Source of the DNA: an uncultured bacterium
Lineage (GTDB): Bacteria > Pseudomonadota > Alphaproteobacteria > Rhodospirillales > Rhodospirillaceae
Direction: 5' to 3'
NCBI GenBank assembly: GCA_903888485.1
Contig: CAISTS010000023.1
Location: 1 to 64,000, forward strand
DNA length: 64,000 nucleotides
The notes below the pieces were generated by a model. That model was not told the DNA's origin and searched no databases. It saw only the letters and a list, made by a program, of their open reading frames with translations. Position numbers and translations under genes: made by a program. Every line of letters begins with the position of its first letter. Positions within the stretch are counted from its first letter, which is position 1. Below are positions 35,070-44,015 of this stretch, in pieces.

Positions 35070-37970
35070 ATGATTACATCACCCGACTCATTTAAACGCC
35101 GCACGCTCACCACCGTCAGCGCCATCGCTCTGACAATCGGAACCCTGGCCGCGCCGGCATTCGGGCAAGACCAGGCCGCCGAGGGTGATCTGCAAGAAGT
35201 CATCGTCACCGGCACGCGCATTATCCGCGACGGTTATCAGGCGCCGACGCCGCTCACGGTCGTCACCGCTGATGCACTCGCGCAGGGCACCGCGACCGCC
35301 AACGTCGCCGACACGCTCAACACCATGCCGGTGTTCGCCAACTCGACCTCACCGGCCAGCTCTTCGAACGGCGTCAGCGCCGCAACGCAGGGCCTCAATG
35401 TTTTGAACCTGCGCGGCATGGGCGGCACGCGCACGCTGACCCTGCTCGACGGCCAGCGTTCGGTTCCCTCGGTGTTCAGCGGCGAAGTCGACGTCAACAA
35501 CTTCCCGCAGCAGCTGATCCAGCGCGTCGACACGGTGACGGGCGGCGGTTCGGCGGTGTACGGCTCGGACGCCATCGCCGGCGTCGTCAACTTCATCCTC
35601 GACAAGGAATTCACCGGCATTAAGGGTGAAGTCTCAGGCGGCGGCACCACCTATGGCGACGATCTCAACTACAAGGTCGCGCTTGCCGGCGGCTTCGCCT
35701 TCGGCGGTGGCCGCGGCCACGTCCTGCTCAGCGCTGAAATGGCCGATCGCGACGGCGTCACCCCCGGTGACGGCGGTCGCAAGTGGAACTATCAGGGCTG
35801 GGGCATCATGACCAACCCGGCTTACGGTACGGGCGCAGGTCAAAGCACCAGCGTGCCGGAACAGCTCGTCCGTCCGCAGGTCTCGCTCAGCAACGCCACC
35901 CACGGCGGCATCATCATCGCTGGCCCGCTCAAGGGCACGGCCTTTGGCGCGGGCGGCGTTCCCTATGCCTTCAATTACGGACCCCTCACGCTGTATCCCT
36001 GGATGCAGGGCGGCGATTGGGAGTCGACCGAAATCCGACACGACCGTTCGGGCACGATCGAGCCGTCGAACATCCGCCACAACGCGTTCCTGCGTGCTGC
36101 GTACGATGTGACCGATAACGTCAACGTCTTCGTGCAGGCCGCCTGGGGCGACAACAAGACCTACACCTCGACCTGGCCGCCGTTCCAAGCCGGCAACGGC
36201 CAGACCATCCTGTCGGGCAACCCGTACATCCCCGCGTCGGTTCAGGCGCAGATGACGGCGCTGGGCGTCACCCAGTTCCGTATCGGCAGCATGAACTACG
36301 ACATGCCGAACGTGGGTAACCTCGCCAAGCGCATCACCAACCGCTACGTCGTCGGCGCCGACGGCCAGTTCGACGCCTTCGAGAAGTCGTGGTCGTGGAA
36401 TGCCTACTACCAATACGGCAAGACCCGTGCGGCTACGGACGTCATCGATGTGATGAACATCACCCGCTGGAACCTCGCCAGCGACGCGGTGCGTCATCCG
36501 ACGACCGGCGCCATCGTCTGCCGTTCGACCCTTACCAACCCGACCAACGGCTGCTCGCCGTGGAACAACCTGGGCACGGGCGTCAACGACGTGGCCGGCC
36601 TCGAGTACATCACCGATCTGAGCCACGTGAACCAGTCGATCCGGCAGAACGTGTTTGCCGGTTCGGTCACCGGCGAGCCCTTCGATCTGTGGGCTGGTCC
36701 GGTGTCGCTTGCGCTCAGCCTCGAACACCGCAATGAAAAGGCCATCGGCAAGCCCGACCCGGCCCCCGGCACCTATACGTTCTTCGCCGGCAACTTCTCG
36801 AACTTCTCGGGCAGCAACAACGTCACCGAAGGCGCGGCGGAAACCGTCATCCCGCTCGCCAAGGACGAGGCGTGGGCTGACAGTCTCGACTTCAACGCCG
36901 CCATCCGCTTGACCGACTACAAACTGTCGGGACTGGTTACGACCTGGAAGGCCGGCGCGGTCTACGCTCCGATCCCGGACATCAAGTTCCGCGGTACGGC
37001 GTCGCGCGACATCCGCGCGCCGAACTTCAACGAACTGTTCGCGGTCAACAACTCGGGCTTCCGTTCGGCGTTCGATCCGTTCACCAATACCACCCCGCAG
37101 TTCTTCGGTGAGAACCGCGGCAACCTCAATCTCCGTCCCGAAAAGGCCAACACGTACGAAGGCGGCGTCGTCCTGTCGCCCGGCTTCGCGCCTGGTCTGA
37201 CGGTGTCGGTCGACTACTGGACCATCAGGCTGAAGGATGCCATCGGTTCTGCCGGTGACAACCTCGTCCTCTTGTACTGTTTCCAGGGTCGTACCGAATT
37301 CTGCGGCGCGATCAGCCGCGATCCGCCGGCGGCCGGCCAGACGATCGGCGTCATCAACAAGCTGACGCAGCAGCCGTTCAACCTGGCCAAACAGGAAAAA
37401 GCCGGTATCGACGTCGAAGGCAGCTACAACCTGCCGCTCGACGACCTGATCGGCGGCGTCGGCGGCGACCTCTCGCTGCGCAGCCAGTGGACCTTCTACA
37501 CGAAGAGCATGACCGACGAAGGCTTGGGCGCTGGTCCCTACAGCACCCTCGGCAACGAAGGCCAGCTGTTCACCGGTCCGCCGCGTTGGCGCCAGACCAC
37601 GACCCTCGGCTACAGCGTCGATGCCTTGCGCACGTCGTTCACGTTCCGCGCGCAGAGCTCGGGCCAGATCGACAACCGTTACATCGTCTGCACCACGGGT
37701 TGCCCGGTCTCCGGCGCGGTCGCCAAGACCATCGAAAGCAACTACATCCCAGGCACGTTCTACATCGATGCCGCCGTGTCCTACACGTGGGACGTGGGCT
37801 CCAGCGAAGTTGAGACGTTCTTCAACGTCCGCAACCTCTTGAACAAGGATCCCGGCATCGTGCCGCAAGGTCCGACGGACTTCACGTACACGTACCCGAC
37901 CTCGAAAGCCTCGAGCGGCTTCGACCTCCTGGGCCGCGTGATGCGTGCGGGCGTTCGCTTCAAGATGTAA
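35070..37970 (+). CDS. TonB-dependent receptor, large plug-barrel type
   Basis: The 966-residue receptor has a signal peptide (to about residue 33), a likely TonB box and plug start at LQEVIVTGTRI, the plug segments NVADTLNTMPVFANST and GSAVYGSDAIAGVVNFILDK, and a long barrel ending MRAGVRFKM. This class, common in sphingomonads and caulobacters, often imports carbohydrates, peptides or aromatic compounds. A hairpin terminator follows the stop. Two small paralogous secreted proteins lie downstream. Confidence 0.92.
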   Translation: MITSPDSFKRRTLTTVSAIALTIGTLAAPAFGQDQAAEGDLQEVIVTGTRIIRDGYQAPTPLTVVTADALAQGTATANVADTLNTMPVFANSTSPASSSNGVSAATQGLNVLNLRGMGGTRTLTLLDGQRSVPSVFSGEVDVNNFPQQLIQRVDTVTGGGSAVYGSDAIAGVVNFILDKEFTGIKGEVSGGGTTYGDDLNYKVALAGGFAFGGGRGHVLLSAEMADRDGVTPGDGGRKWNYQGWGIMTNPAYGTGAGQSTSVPEQLVRPQVSLSNATHGGIIIAGPLKGTAFGAGGVPYAFNYGPLTLYPWMQGGDWESTEIRHDRSGTIEPSNIRHNAFLRAAYDVTDNVNVFVQAAWGDNKTYTSTWPPFQAGNGQTILSGNPYIPASVQAQMTALGVTQFRIGSMNYDMPNVGNLAKRITNRYVVGADGQFDAFEKSWSWNAYYQYGKTRAATDVIDVMNITRWNLASDAVRHPTTGAIVCRSTLTNPTNGCSPWNNLGTGVNDVAGLEYITDLSHVNQSIRQNVFAGSVTGEPFDLWAGPVSLALSLEHRNEKAIGKPDPAPGTYTFFAGNFSNFSGSNNVTEGAAETVIPLAKDEAWADSLDFNAAIRLTDYKLSGLVTTWKAGAVYAPIPDIKFRGTASRDIRAPNFNELFAVNNSGFRSAFDPFTNTTPQFFGENRGNLNLRPEKANTYEGGVVLSPGFAPGLTVSVDYWTIRLKDAIGSAGDNLVLLYCFQGRTEFCGAISRDPPAAGQTIGVINKLTQQPFNLAKQEKAGIDVEGSYNLPLDDLIGGVGGDLSLRSQWTFYTKSMTDEGLGAGPYSTLGNEGQLFTGPPRWRQTTTLGYSVDALRTSFTFRAQSSGQIDNRYIVCTTGCPVSGAVAKTIESNYIPGTFYIDAAVSYTWDVGSSEVETFFNVRNLLNKDPGIVPQGPTDFTYTYPTSKASSGFDLLGRVMRAGVRFKM

Positions 37971-37994
37971 TCGAAGCGGATACCTACTCGAGAC

Positions 37995-38027
37995 AAGAGG
38001 GGGAACATCGTTCCCCCTCTTTTTTTA
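37995..38027 (+). terminator. Rho-independent terminator
   Basis: AAGAGGGGGAA (37995-38005) pairs with TTCCCCCTCTT (38011-38021), followed by a run of T. It ends the receptor transcript before the small secreted gene at 38056. Confidence 0.92.
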
Positions 38028-38055
38028 TGCGTCACCTTACATCGGGAGAAACCAC

Positions 38056-38547
38056 ATGAATAAACACGGTAGCCTTTTTGTCATCGCCGCTGCAGGCGTA
38101 CTCGCATCCGGCGCGTCCTTTGCCGCCGTCGATCCGCCCAATTCCAAGGACCTGACGCAAGGCCATTGGGAACTCAATCTGACCAAGTCGAAGTTCTGCA
38201 ACGCCGCGCCGCAAAAGGCCGGGCGCCAAATCTTCGATGCCGGCTGGGGATTGGTGGTCGTCGAGCAGAGCGGCGTGAACGCCAAGGGCGAGCCCACCAG
38301 CGGCCGCTACGTCTATCGTTACGATGGCGACAAGTATCCCGATGTCATCACGCGCGCCGCCAACGAGGCGATTGTCTGGAAACTGGTGAGTCCGACCCGC
38401 GTCGAGTTCACGCACTACGACAAGCAGGACAAGATGACGTCCGAGTATGTGCGCACGGTATCGGCGAACGGTCAGGAGATGACGCAAACCGGCAAATTCG
38501 TCGGCCGTGAATGCATTGATTCGCAGGTCTTCGATCGCGTGAAGTAG
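38056..38547 (+). CDS. Secreted protein, first of a tandem paralogous pair
   Basis: The 163-residue protein starts at ATG 38056 after GGGAGA, with a signal peptide ending near residue 22. Conserved with the next gene are PPNSKDLTQGHWELNLTKSK (and the paralogue's PPNAKDLTQGKWALDLSKSK), the FDAGWGL, RYDG and FTHYDKQDK motifs, and two Cys positions (SKFCNAAP; GRECIDSQ). No family is recognised. The pair probably arose by tandem duplication and lies directly after a TonB receptor with its own ribosome site. Confidence 0.8.
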   Translation: MNKHGSLFVIAAAGVLASGASFAAVDPPNSKDLTQGHWELNLTKSKFCNAAPQKAGRQIFDAGWGLVVVEQSGVNAKGEPTSGRYVYRYDGDKYPDVITRAANEAIVWKLVSPTRVEFTHYDKQDKMTSEYVRTVSANGQEMTQTGKFVGRECIDSQVFDRVK

Positions 38548-38635
38548 CTATGCCTATCGGCTCTGGCAGGTGCGGAGCGTTGATACTTCACGCGCGCGCA
38601 GCGATGCGTAATTTGCCAGTCAGCAAGGAGGATCC

Positions 38636-39139
38636 ATGAAACTGTTCACACGGACACGCGGCATCGCCGCCGTTGTCGCGCTTACCTGCACGAGCGTCGG
38701 CGCGAGTTTCGCGGTCGAGCCGCCCAACGCCAAAGACCTCACTCAAGGCAAATGGGCTCTCGACCTCTCGAAGTCGAAGTTCTGCGGCGCAGCGCCGAAG
38801 GCCAGCGACCGTCACATCTTCGATGCGGGCTGGGGGCTGATCGTCACGGAGTGGGGCGGCCAGAACGCCGAGGGCAAGCCGATCGTCAACCGCTACGTCG
38901 CGCGCTACGACGGCGGCAAGTATCCGGACAACATCACGCGTCCGGAGACCCCGACCTCTGAAGGGATTTCGTGGAAGCTGGTGGATCCGCGGCATCTTGA
39001 GTTCACGCACTACGACAAGCAGGACAAAATCACTTCGACCTATACACGCGAAGTGTCGGTCGACGGCCAGAGCATGACGCAGACCAGCACCTTCGTGGGC
39101 CGCGACTGCAAAGACGTCCAGGTTTTCCAGCGGCGCTAG
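38636..39139 (+). CDS. Secreted protein, second of a tandem paralogous pair
   Basis: The 167-residue protein has a signal peptide and is clearly related along its whole length to the gene at 38056 (roughly half the residues agree by eye). Shared features are the N-terminal PPNAKDLTQGKWALDLSK, FDAGWGL, the FTHYDKQDK motif and the two Cys positions (SKFCGAAP; GRDCKDVQ). The difference is an insertion of a few residues around RPETPTSEG. AAGGAGG precedes the start. Function unknown. Confidence 0.8.
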   Translation: MKLFTRTRGIAAVVALTCTSVGASFAVEPPNAKDLTQGKWALDLSKSKFCGAAPKASDRHIFDAGWGLIVTEWGGQNAEGKPIVNRYVARYDGGKYPDNITRPETPTSEGISWKLVDPRHLEFTHYDKQDKITSTYTREVSVDGQSMTQTSTFVGRDCKDVQVFQRR

Positions 39140-39150
39140 TTCGCGCTGGT

Positions 39151-39200
39151 GAGGGGAAGGGGGCCGGCGACTCTCCCGCGTCGGCGCCCTTCCCCTCTTG
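39151..39200 (+). terminator. Hairpin terminator
   Basis: GAGGGGAAGGG (39151-39161) pairs with CCCTTCCCCTC near 39187-39197, with inner GCCG/CGGC pairing. It follows the tandem secreted genes directly. Confidence 0.75.
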
Positions 39201-39788
39201 CTTTCCAAGACATACAAATTCGGTCTGGGTGGGGGGCAGGGAGTCCATCCCTCGCCGCCATGGGTGCAGTGCAGCGTGTGCTGCTATAATAAATCCCGCT
39301 GGGCTTCCCCGACCGCTTCGGGCGCACAGTGCGACATATATAAGTAATTTCAATATGTTGTACGGAAAGTGCGGCTGCGGGACCGCTTACCAGGAGCAGG
39401 CCATCCGCGCGGGACCCGTCCCATCTTACGTACATTTTAGATTGTCGGTTTAGGACCAGACCTTGTGGGCGATGCCCAGAAATGTCATATATTAATCAAT
39501 GGTTTATCTCGTAGAGCCATCAAATCCAGGAATGACATGCCAAGAGTCTTTGGCATCGGCTCGCAAATTGTATTTCTGGAGATGGGACGTCGGGACTACT
39601 TAAGTTACGACGCCAGTGCGTAAGCCTTGCGCCGGTGCGCCCGTTTCGGTCGCGCCGCCCGGTCCGGAGGAGGCTCGGGACTGGGGGCCCCTCGCGGGGT
39701 GCCGCACTGTCGCCACGGAACGCCGTTAGTTTTGTCCATCATGGCGTTGACGCCCTGCTCCAGGGCGCGGGAATTAGGGAGGTTGAAA
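39201..39788. promoter_or_regulatory. Intergenic regulatory region upstream of the DUF1592/DUF1552 locus
   Basis: No gene is supported in these 588 bases. The stretch is AT-richer than its surroundings. It holds TATAAT at 39285-39290 (no good -35), an inverted pair ATGTCAT (39482-39488)/ATGACAT (39532-39538), the palindrome TGCCAA-GAGTCT-TTGGCA at 39538-39555, and a hairpin CGCCCT-GCTCC-AGGGCG at 39751-39767 just before the ribosome site of the next gene. These are candidate operator and leader elements for the locus. Confidence 0.4.
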
Positions 39789-40907
39789 ATGGCTGTTCGT
39801 AAGCTTCTTCGCGCGTCTGCTGCTTTGGCGGGGCTCGCTCTTGCCGCTGGCGTATCGACCAGCGCCTTTGCCGAAACGCGCGGCTACGCCATTGCCCAAT
39901 TCATGACCGCGACCTACGCCAACGAAGGCAACTGTCCGGCCGGCGGCAACGGCACCGCGAACGACATCAAGATGCGCGTCATCATGGACATGGGCTACAC
40001 CAAGGACCAGGCCGAGCAGATCGTCGCTAACAACGACAAGGACGCGAGCGGCAAGCGCGTCGACGTTCTGCGGCGCGGCAAGCTCAACGGCAAAGCCGTC
40101 GATATCTCCAATTTCCCCTACAGCGCGCCTGATCCGAAGGTCGAGACCAACGTTGGCAAGTTCGCCAACGGTTTCAATCTCGATGGCAAGGAAGGCCCGA
40201 ACTCCTTCACCGATCCCGACACAGGCGAGAAGGGCATCGACAATCAGCTCATCCGCGCGCTCGGCTGCTTTGCCGTCTACGACATCCGCCGTCCGGTGCG
40301 TCCGTATCTCGAGGACATCACCTGGGATACCAACATGGATGCGATGCCGGCGTGGCTCATGTCGATCACCGGAGATGACCTCAGCAAGGATGGTCCGATC
40401 ACCATCACTTTCGACCGCGCGCTCAACACGCTGATCCGCGACGCCAAGGGCGGCGCCGCGTCGGACGTGACCTTCATGGTCGACCCGAGTCCGCGCTCGC
40501 ACAGCGAATTCAAAGGCCGCATCAAGGACGGTTTCATCGAGATCACCCAGCCCGGCGATTTCTACATGCTGTCGGAAGCGCCGTTCCATCCGATGATCCA
40601 GCTCTCGAGCACGCATCTGCGCTTGAAGATCGGCGCCGACCGCAAGCTCACCGGCTTCCTCGGCGGCTACGAGCCGTGGATGAACTACTATACGTTCCTT
40701 GCGATCCGTGGCGAAGGCACCGGGCAAGTCAATCTTCCCGGCGCCTATTATGCGATGAAGCGCATGGCCGACGGCGTGCCTGATCCGAAGACCGGCGAGA
40801 ACACGGCGATCTCGGTCGCCTACTGGCTCGAAGCCGTGCCGGCGTTCCATGCGCAGGACAACAAAACCGCGGAGAGCGGCGACACCCAGCTCGCGAAAAA
40901 TCGCTAG
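39789..40907 (+). CDS. Secreted protein of unknown family, first of the DUF1592/DUF1552 locus
   Basis: The 372-residue product begins at ATG 39789 after AGGGAGG, with a signal peptide cleaved near residue 29. The mature part has a conserved-looking Gly/Asp-rich segment (NKDASGKRVDVLRRGKL-like), two Cys (NCPAGGNG near 48 and GCFAVYD near 158) and Trp-rich C-terminal strands. No domain is recognised by eye. It lies 38 bases upstream of the DUF1592/DUF1588 gene on the same strand and probably starts the operon. An upstream extension to 39627 is rejected because it hides the signal peptide. Confidence 0.75.
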   Translation: MAVRKLLRASAALAGLALAAGVSTSAFAETRGYAIAQFMTATYANEGNCPAGGNGTANDIKMRVIMDMGYTKDQAEQIVANNDKDASGKRVDVLRRGKLNGKAVDISNFPYSAPDPKVETNVGKFANGFNLDGKEGPNSFTDPDTGEKGIDNQLIRALGCFAVYDIRRPVRPYLEDITWDTNMDAMPAWLMSITGDDLSKDGPITITFDRALNTLIRDAKGGAASDVTFMVDPSPRSHSEFKGRIKDGFIEITQPGDFYMLSEAPFHPMIQLSSTHLRLKIGADRKLTGFLGGYEPWMNYYTFLAIRGEGTGQVNLPGAYYAMKRMADGVPDPKTGENTAISVAYWLEAVPAFHAQDNKTAESGDTQLAKNR

Positions 40908-40945
40908 AGCTGGTTCGGATGAAGTTGAAGCGGAGGCTTGTTGAG

Positions 40946-42601
40946 ATGTTGCGTACTTCAAAGTTCAAAGCGTTTGTGGCCGGCGTCACGTTGAGCGCAT
41001 CGGCTGCGTTCGGCGCCATGGCGGCGCCCGAGATCACCTTCGTGCGCATTACGCCCGAGCAGTATCAGCGCTCGGTCCACGACATTTTCGGCGCGGGCAT
41101 CAAGCTGGACGCCAACGCAGTCGAAACCGGCTTCCGTGATCAGGGCCTGCTGGCTGTCGGCGCGCGCAAGCTCGCCATGACGTCGGCCGGCCTCGAGCAG
41201 TTTGAATCGCTCGGGCAACAGGTCGCGCTTCAGGTTGTCGATCCGCGCCGCGCGGCGACACTGGTGCATTGCACGCCTAAGGCCGCCGACGCGCCTGACG
41301 CCGCGTGCTCCGAACAATTTATCAAGCGTACCGGCCTCTTGCTGTATCGCCGTCCGCTCACCGGCGAAGAAACCAACGCGCTCGTGGCGCGCGCCAACGA
41401 TGCGGCCACGAAGCTCAAGAATTTCAACGCCGGCGTTGCCGCTTCGCTCGTGCAGATGATGGTTGCGCCCGAATTCCTCTTCCGCATCGAACGCTCCGAG
41501 CCCGATCCGAAGAAACCGGGCGCCATGCGCCTTGATCCTTACTCGGTGGCTTCGCGCCTCAGCTTCTTCATTTGGGACTCGACGCCAGACAGCGAGCTGC
41601 TGGCGGCCGCTGAATCGGGCAAGCTGAACAGCGAGAAGGGTCTGTCCCAGCAAATCGACCGCATGGTCAGCTCGCCCCGCGCCGAATTCGGCCTGCGCGC
41701 CTACTTCTCGGACATGCTGGGCTTCGACGGCTTCGCGACGCTGTCGAAGGACACCAACCTGTTCCCAAAATTCACCAAGAACGCCTATGACGACGCCCGC
41801 GAACAAACCTTGCGCACGCTGGTCGACCAGCTGCTCGAACGCAACAAGGACTACCGCGAGCTGTTCACCACGCGCGAGACTTTCCTGACCCCGGCACTGG
41901 CCGCCCTTTACGGCGTGCCGTTGCCGCGCTCGCAGGAGATGGGCGGTGCGACCCCGTGGGTGGCCTACACCTTCCCCGCCAACGACAACCATGTTGGCCT
42001 GCTCACGCACGCGAGCTTCCTCGCCCTGCACTCGCATCCCGGCAAGAGCTCGCCGACGCTGCGCGGCAAGGCGCTGCGCGAGAACATCCTCTGCCAGCGC
42101 GTGCCGCCGCCGCCGGGCAACGTCGATTTCACGCTGATCAACGACGTCAGCAATCCGGCGCTGAAGACCGTGCGTCAGCGCTTGACGGCGCACAGCACCA
42201 GCCCGGCCTGCGCCGGCTGTCACAAGATCACCGATCCCATCGGTCTGTCGTTCGAGAAATTTGACTCGATTGGCGAGTTCCGCACCAACGAGAACGGTAT
42301 CCCGATCGACGTCACCGGCGATCTGTCGGGCAAGAAGTTCGACGGCATCGCCCAGCTGGCGCAGATCATCAAGGACGATCCGGCGGTGACCTCGTGCCTG
42401 ATCAACCGTGTGTTCTCTTACGGCACGGCGCGCGCGCCGAACGCCGATGAGCGCAAGTGGCTAGCCGAGATCCAGACCGATCTGCGTGCGAAAGGCGTCC
42501 TGTGGCGCGATGTCGTGCGCCGCGTGGCAAGCAATCCTGATTTCTACACGGTCCCGGCTCCGGCCGCGGCCGAACCCCAGAAGGCCGAACTCCAGCAGTA
42601 G
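40946..42601 (+). CDS. DUF1592/DUF1588-type secreted protein with CxxCH motif
   Basis: The 551-residue protein starts at ATG 40946, nine bases after GGAGG, and has a signal peptide. The order is DUF1595-like (KRTGLLLYRRPLTGEETNAL), DUF1592 (DPYSVASRLSFFIWDSTPDS), DUF1588 (HPGKSSPTLRGKALRENILC) and DUF1585 at the end. Near residue 420 the CAGCH segment (SPACAGCHKITDPIG) has the pattern of a haem c-binding site. The same set of domains is known from large planctomycete and myxobacterial proteins, usually paired with a DUF1552 protein, as here. The function is unknown; a redox role is inferred from the possible haem. Confidence 0.88.
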   Translation: MLRTSKFKAFVAGVTLSASAAFGAMAAPEITFVRITPEQYQRSVHDIFGAGIKLDANAVETGFRDQGLLAVGARKLAMTSAGLEQFESLGQQVALQVVDPRRAATLVHCTPKAADAPDAACSEQFIKRTGLLLYRRPLTGEETNALVARANDAATKLKNFNAGVAASLVQMMVAPEFLFRIERSEPDPKKPGAMRLDPYSVASRLSFFIWDSTPDSELLAAAESGKLNSEKGLSQQIDRMVSSPRAEFGLRAYFSDMLGFDGFATLSKDTNLFPKFTKNAYDDAREQTLRTLVDQLLERNKDYRELFTTRETFLTPALAALYGVPLPRSQEMGGATPWVAYTFPANDNHVGLLTHASFLALHSHPGKSSPTLRGKALRENILCQRVPPPPGNVDFTLINDVSNPALKTVRQRLTAHSTSPACAGCHKITDPIGLSFEKFDSIGEFRTNENGIPIDVTGDLSGKKFDGIAQLAQIIKDDPAVTSCLINRVFSYGTARAPNADERKWLAEIQTDLRAKGVLWRDVVRRVASNPDFYTVPAPAAAEPQKAELQQ

Positions 42602-42631
42602 TTGGACAGGTTTTAGGAAACGGAGGACTAC

Positions 42632-43975
42632 ATGAGTGCGATCGAAAGACTGAGCCGGCGTAACGTCCTGCGCGGCGTCCTTGGCGGAGCCGCCATCACT
42701 GTCGGCATTCCGATCCTCGAGTGTCACCTGACCTCGAATGGCACTGCGCTGGCCGCCACCGGCCAAGCTCTGCCGCCGGCCTTCGGCACCTGGTTCTGGG
42801 GCCTTGGTCTCGCTCAAGGTCATTGGGAACCCAAGACCACCGGCAACAAGTACGAGCTGCGTGAGCACCTGAAGGTTTTCGAGCCCATCAAGGACAAGAT
42901 CAACATCTTCTCCGGCATGCAGGTGTTCCTCGACGGTAAGATCAACCAGAACCACTACTCGGGCGCGCAGGGTCAGGCGACCGGCATGGTCTCCAAGACC
43001 GGCTCCGAATACTCGACCAGCATCGACACCATCATTGGCGAGCAGATCGGCAAGGGCACGCGCTTCCGTTCGCTCGAAGTGGGCAACGACGGCGACCGCA
43101 AGTCGTCCTGGAGCGCGCGCGGCCAGAACGGAATGAACCCGGCCGAGATATCGCCCGTGGCCATGTACAGCCGCATTTTCGGCTCCTCGTTCGTTGATCC
43201 GAACGCCGCAGACTTCACGCCCGACCCGAACGTCATGGTCCGCCACAGCGTGCTCTCGGCGGTGTCCGATTACCGCAAGCAGCTGATGGGCGAAGTATCG
43301 GCGATCGATAAGCAACGCCTGGACGAATACTTCACCTCGGTGCGCGACCTTGAACAGAAGCTGGCCGTCGAGCTGCAGAAGCCGGCCGCGCTGCCGGGCT
43401 GTAAAGTCCCCGAATCGTTCCAGGAAGAAGATGTCGGCGCCCTGGTCGATCAGGCGCGTTCGAGCCATCGCCTGTTCGCCAGGCTGCTCACCAACGCTGT
43501 TTCCTGCGGCCAGACGCGCGTGTTCAACATCTCGATGGGCCAAGGTCTCGGCTCGCTGCGCAAGGCTGGCGAAATCCTCACCTATCACTCGCTCACCCAC
43601 GAAGAGCCCGTGGACCCGAAGCTGGGTTACCAGGTCAAGTGCGCGCGCATCGCCGAAGAACTGATGGCCAGCTTCCGCGAGCTGGTTGAAGGCCTCGCCG
43701 CCATCAAGGAAGGCGACAAGACGCTCCTCGACCGCACGATCGTTTACGCCTTCACCGATCACGGTGAAGCCCGTACGCACTCGATGCAGAAGTATCCCAT
43801 CTTCACCGCCGGCAGCGGCGGTGGGCGTATGAAAACTGGCTATCACATCAATGCCGAAGGTGACGCCGCGACCCGCGTCGGCCTGACCATCATGCGTGCG
43901 ATGGGCGTGGCCACGGGCAGCTGGGGCACCGAATCTAACCGCGCGACTCAGACGTTCAACGAACTGCTGGTGTAA
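42632..43975 (+). CDS. DUF1552 protein with twin-arginine signal
   Basis: The 447-residue protein starts with a Tat signal (RLSRRNVLRGVLGGAAITVG) and matches DUF1552: FGTWFWGLGLAQGHW, FSGMQVFLDGK, DQARSSHRLFARLLTNA, YAFTDHGEARTHS and HSMQKYPIFTAGSGGGRMKT. The family is related to alkaline phosphatase/sulfatase-like folds and always accompanies DUF1592/DUF1588 partners. Export by Tat indicates that it is folded, often with a cofactor, in the cytoplasm. GGAGG precedes the start and the gene follows its partner by 30 bases. Confidence 0.9.
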   Translation: MSAIERLSRRNVLRGVLGGAAITVGIPILECHLTSNGTALAATGQALPPAFGTWFWGLGLAQGHWEPKTTGNKYELREHLKVFEPIKDKINIFSGMQVFLDGKINQNHYSGAQGQATGMVSKTGSEYSTSIDTIIGEQIGKGTRFRSLEVGNDGDRKSSWSARGQNGMNPAEISPVAMYSRIFGSSFVDPNAADFTPDPNVMVRHSVLSAVSDYRKQLMGEVSAIDKQRLDEYFTSVRDLEQKLAVELQKPAALPGCKVPESFQEEDVGALVDQARSSHRLFARLLTNAVSCGQTRVFNISMGQGLGSLRKAGEILTYHSLTHEEPVDPKLGYQVKCARIAEELMASFRELVEGLAAIKEGDKTLLDRTIVYAFTDHGEARTHSMQKYPIFTAGSGGGRMKTGYHINAEGDAATRVGLTIMRAMGVATGSWGTESNRATQTFNELLV

Positions 43976-44015
43976 GCGCGGCTCGGCTTGAAGTTCTAGG
44001 TAGGAGGAAAAGTTC

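Noticed and set aside
34804-35073. Small open frame between the two receptors
   Set aside because: It lacks a ribosome site and recognisable features and runs into the start of the receptor gene.
35634-37868. Open frame of 744 codons opposite a TonB receptor
   Set aside because: It is antisense to an unmistakable receptor and is rich in Arg, Asp and Val in the way of shadow frames.
39627-39788. Extension of the gene at 39789 upstream to 39627
   Set aside because: The extra 54 residues are Arg-rich and would bury a good signal peptide; the ATG at 39789 has a strong ribosome site.
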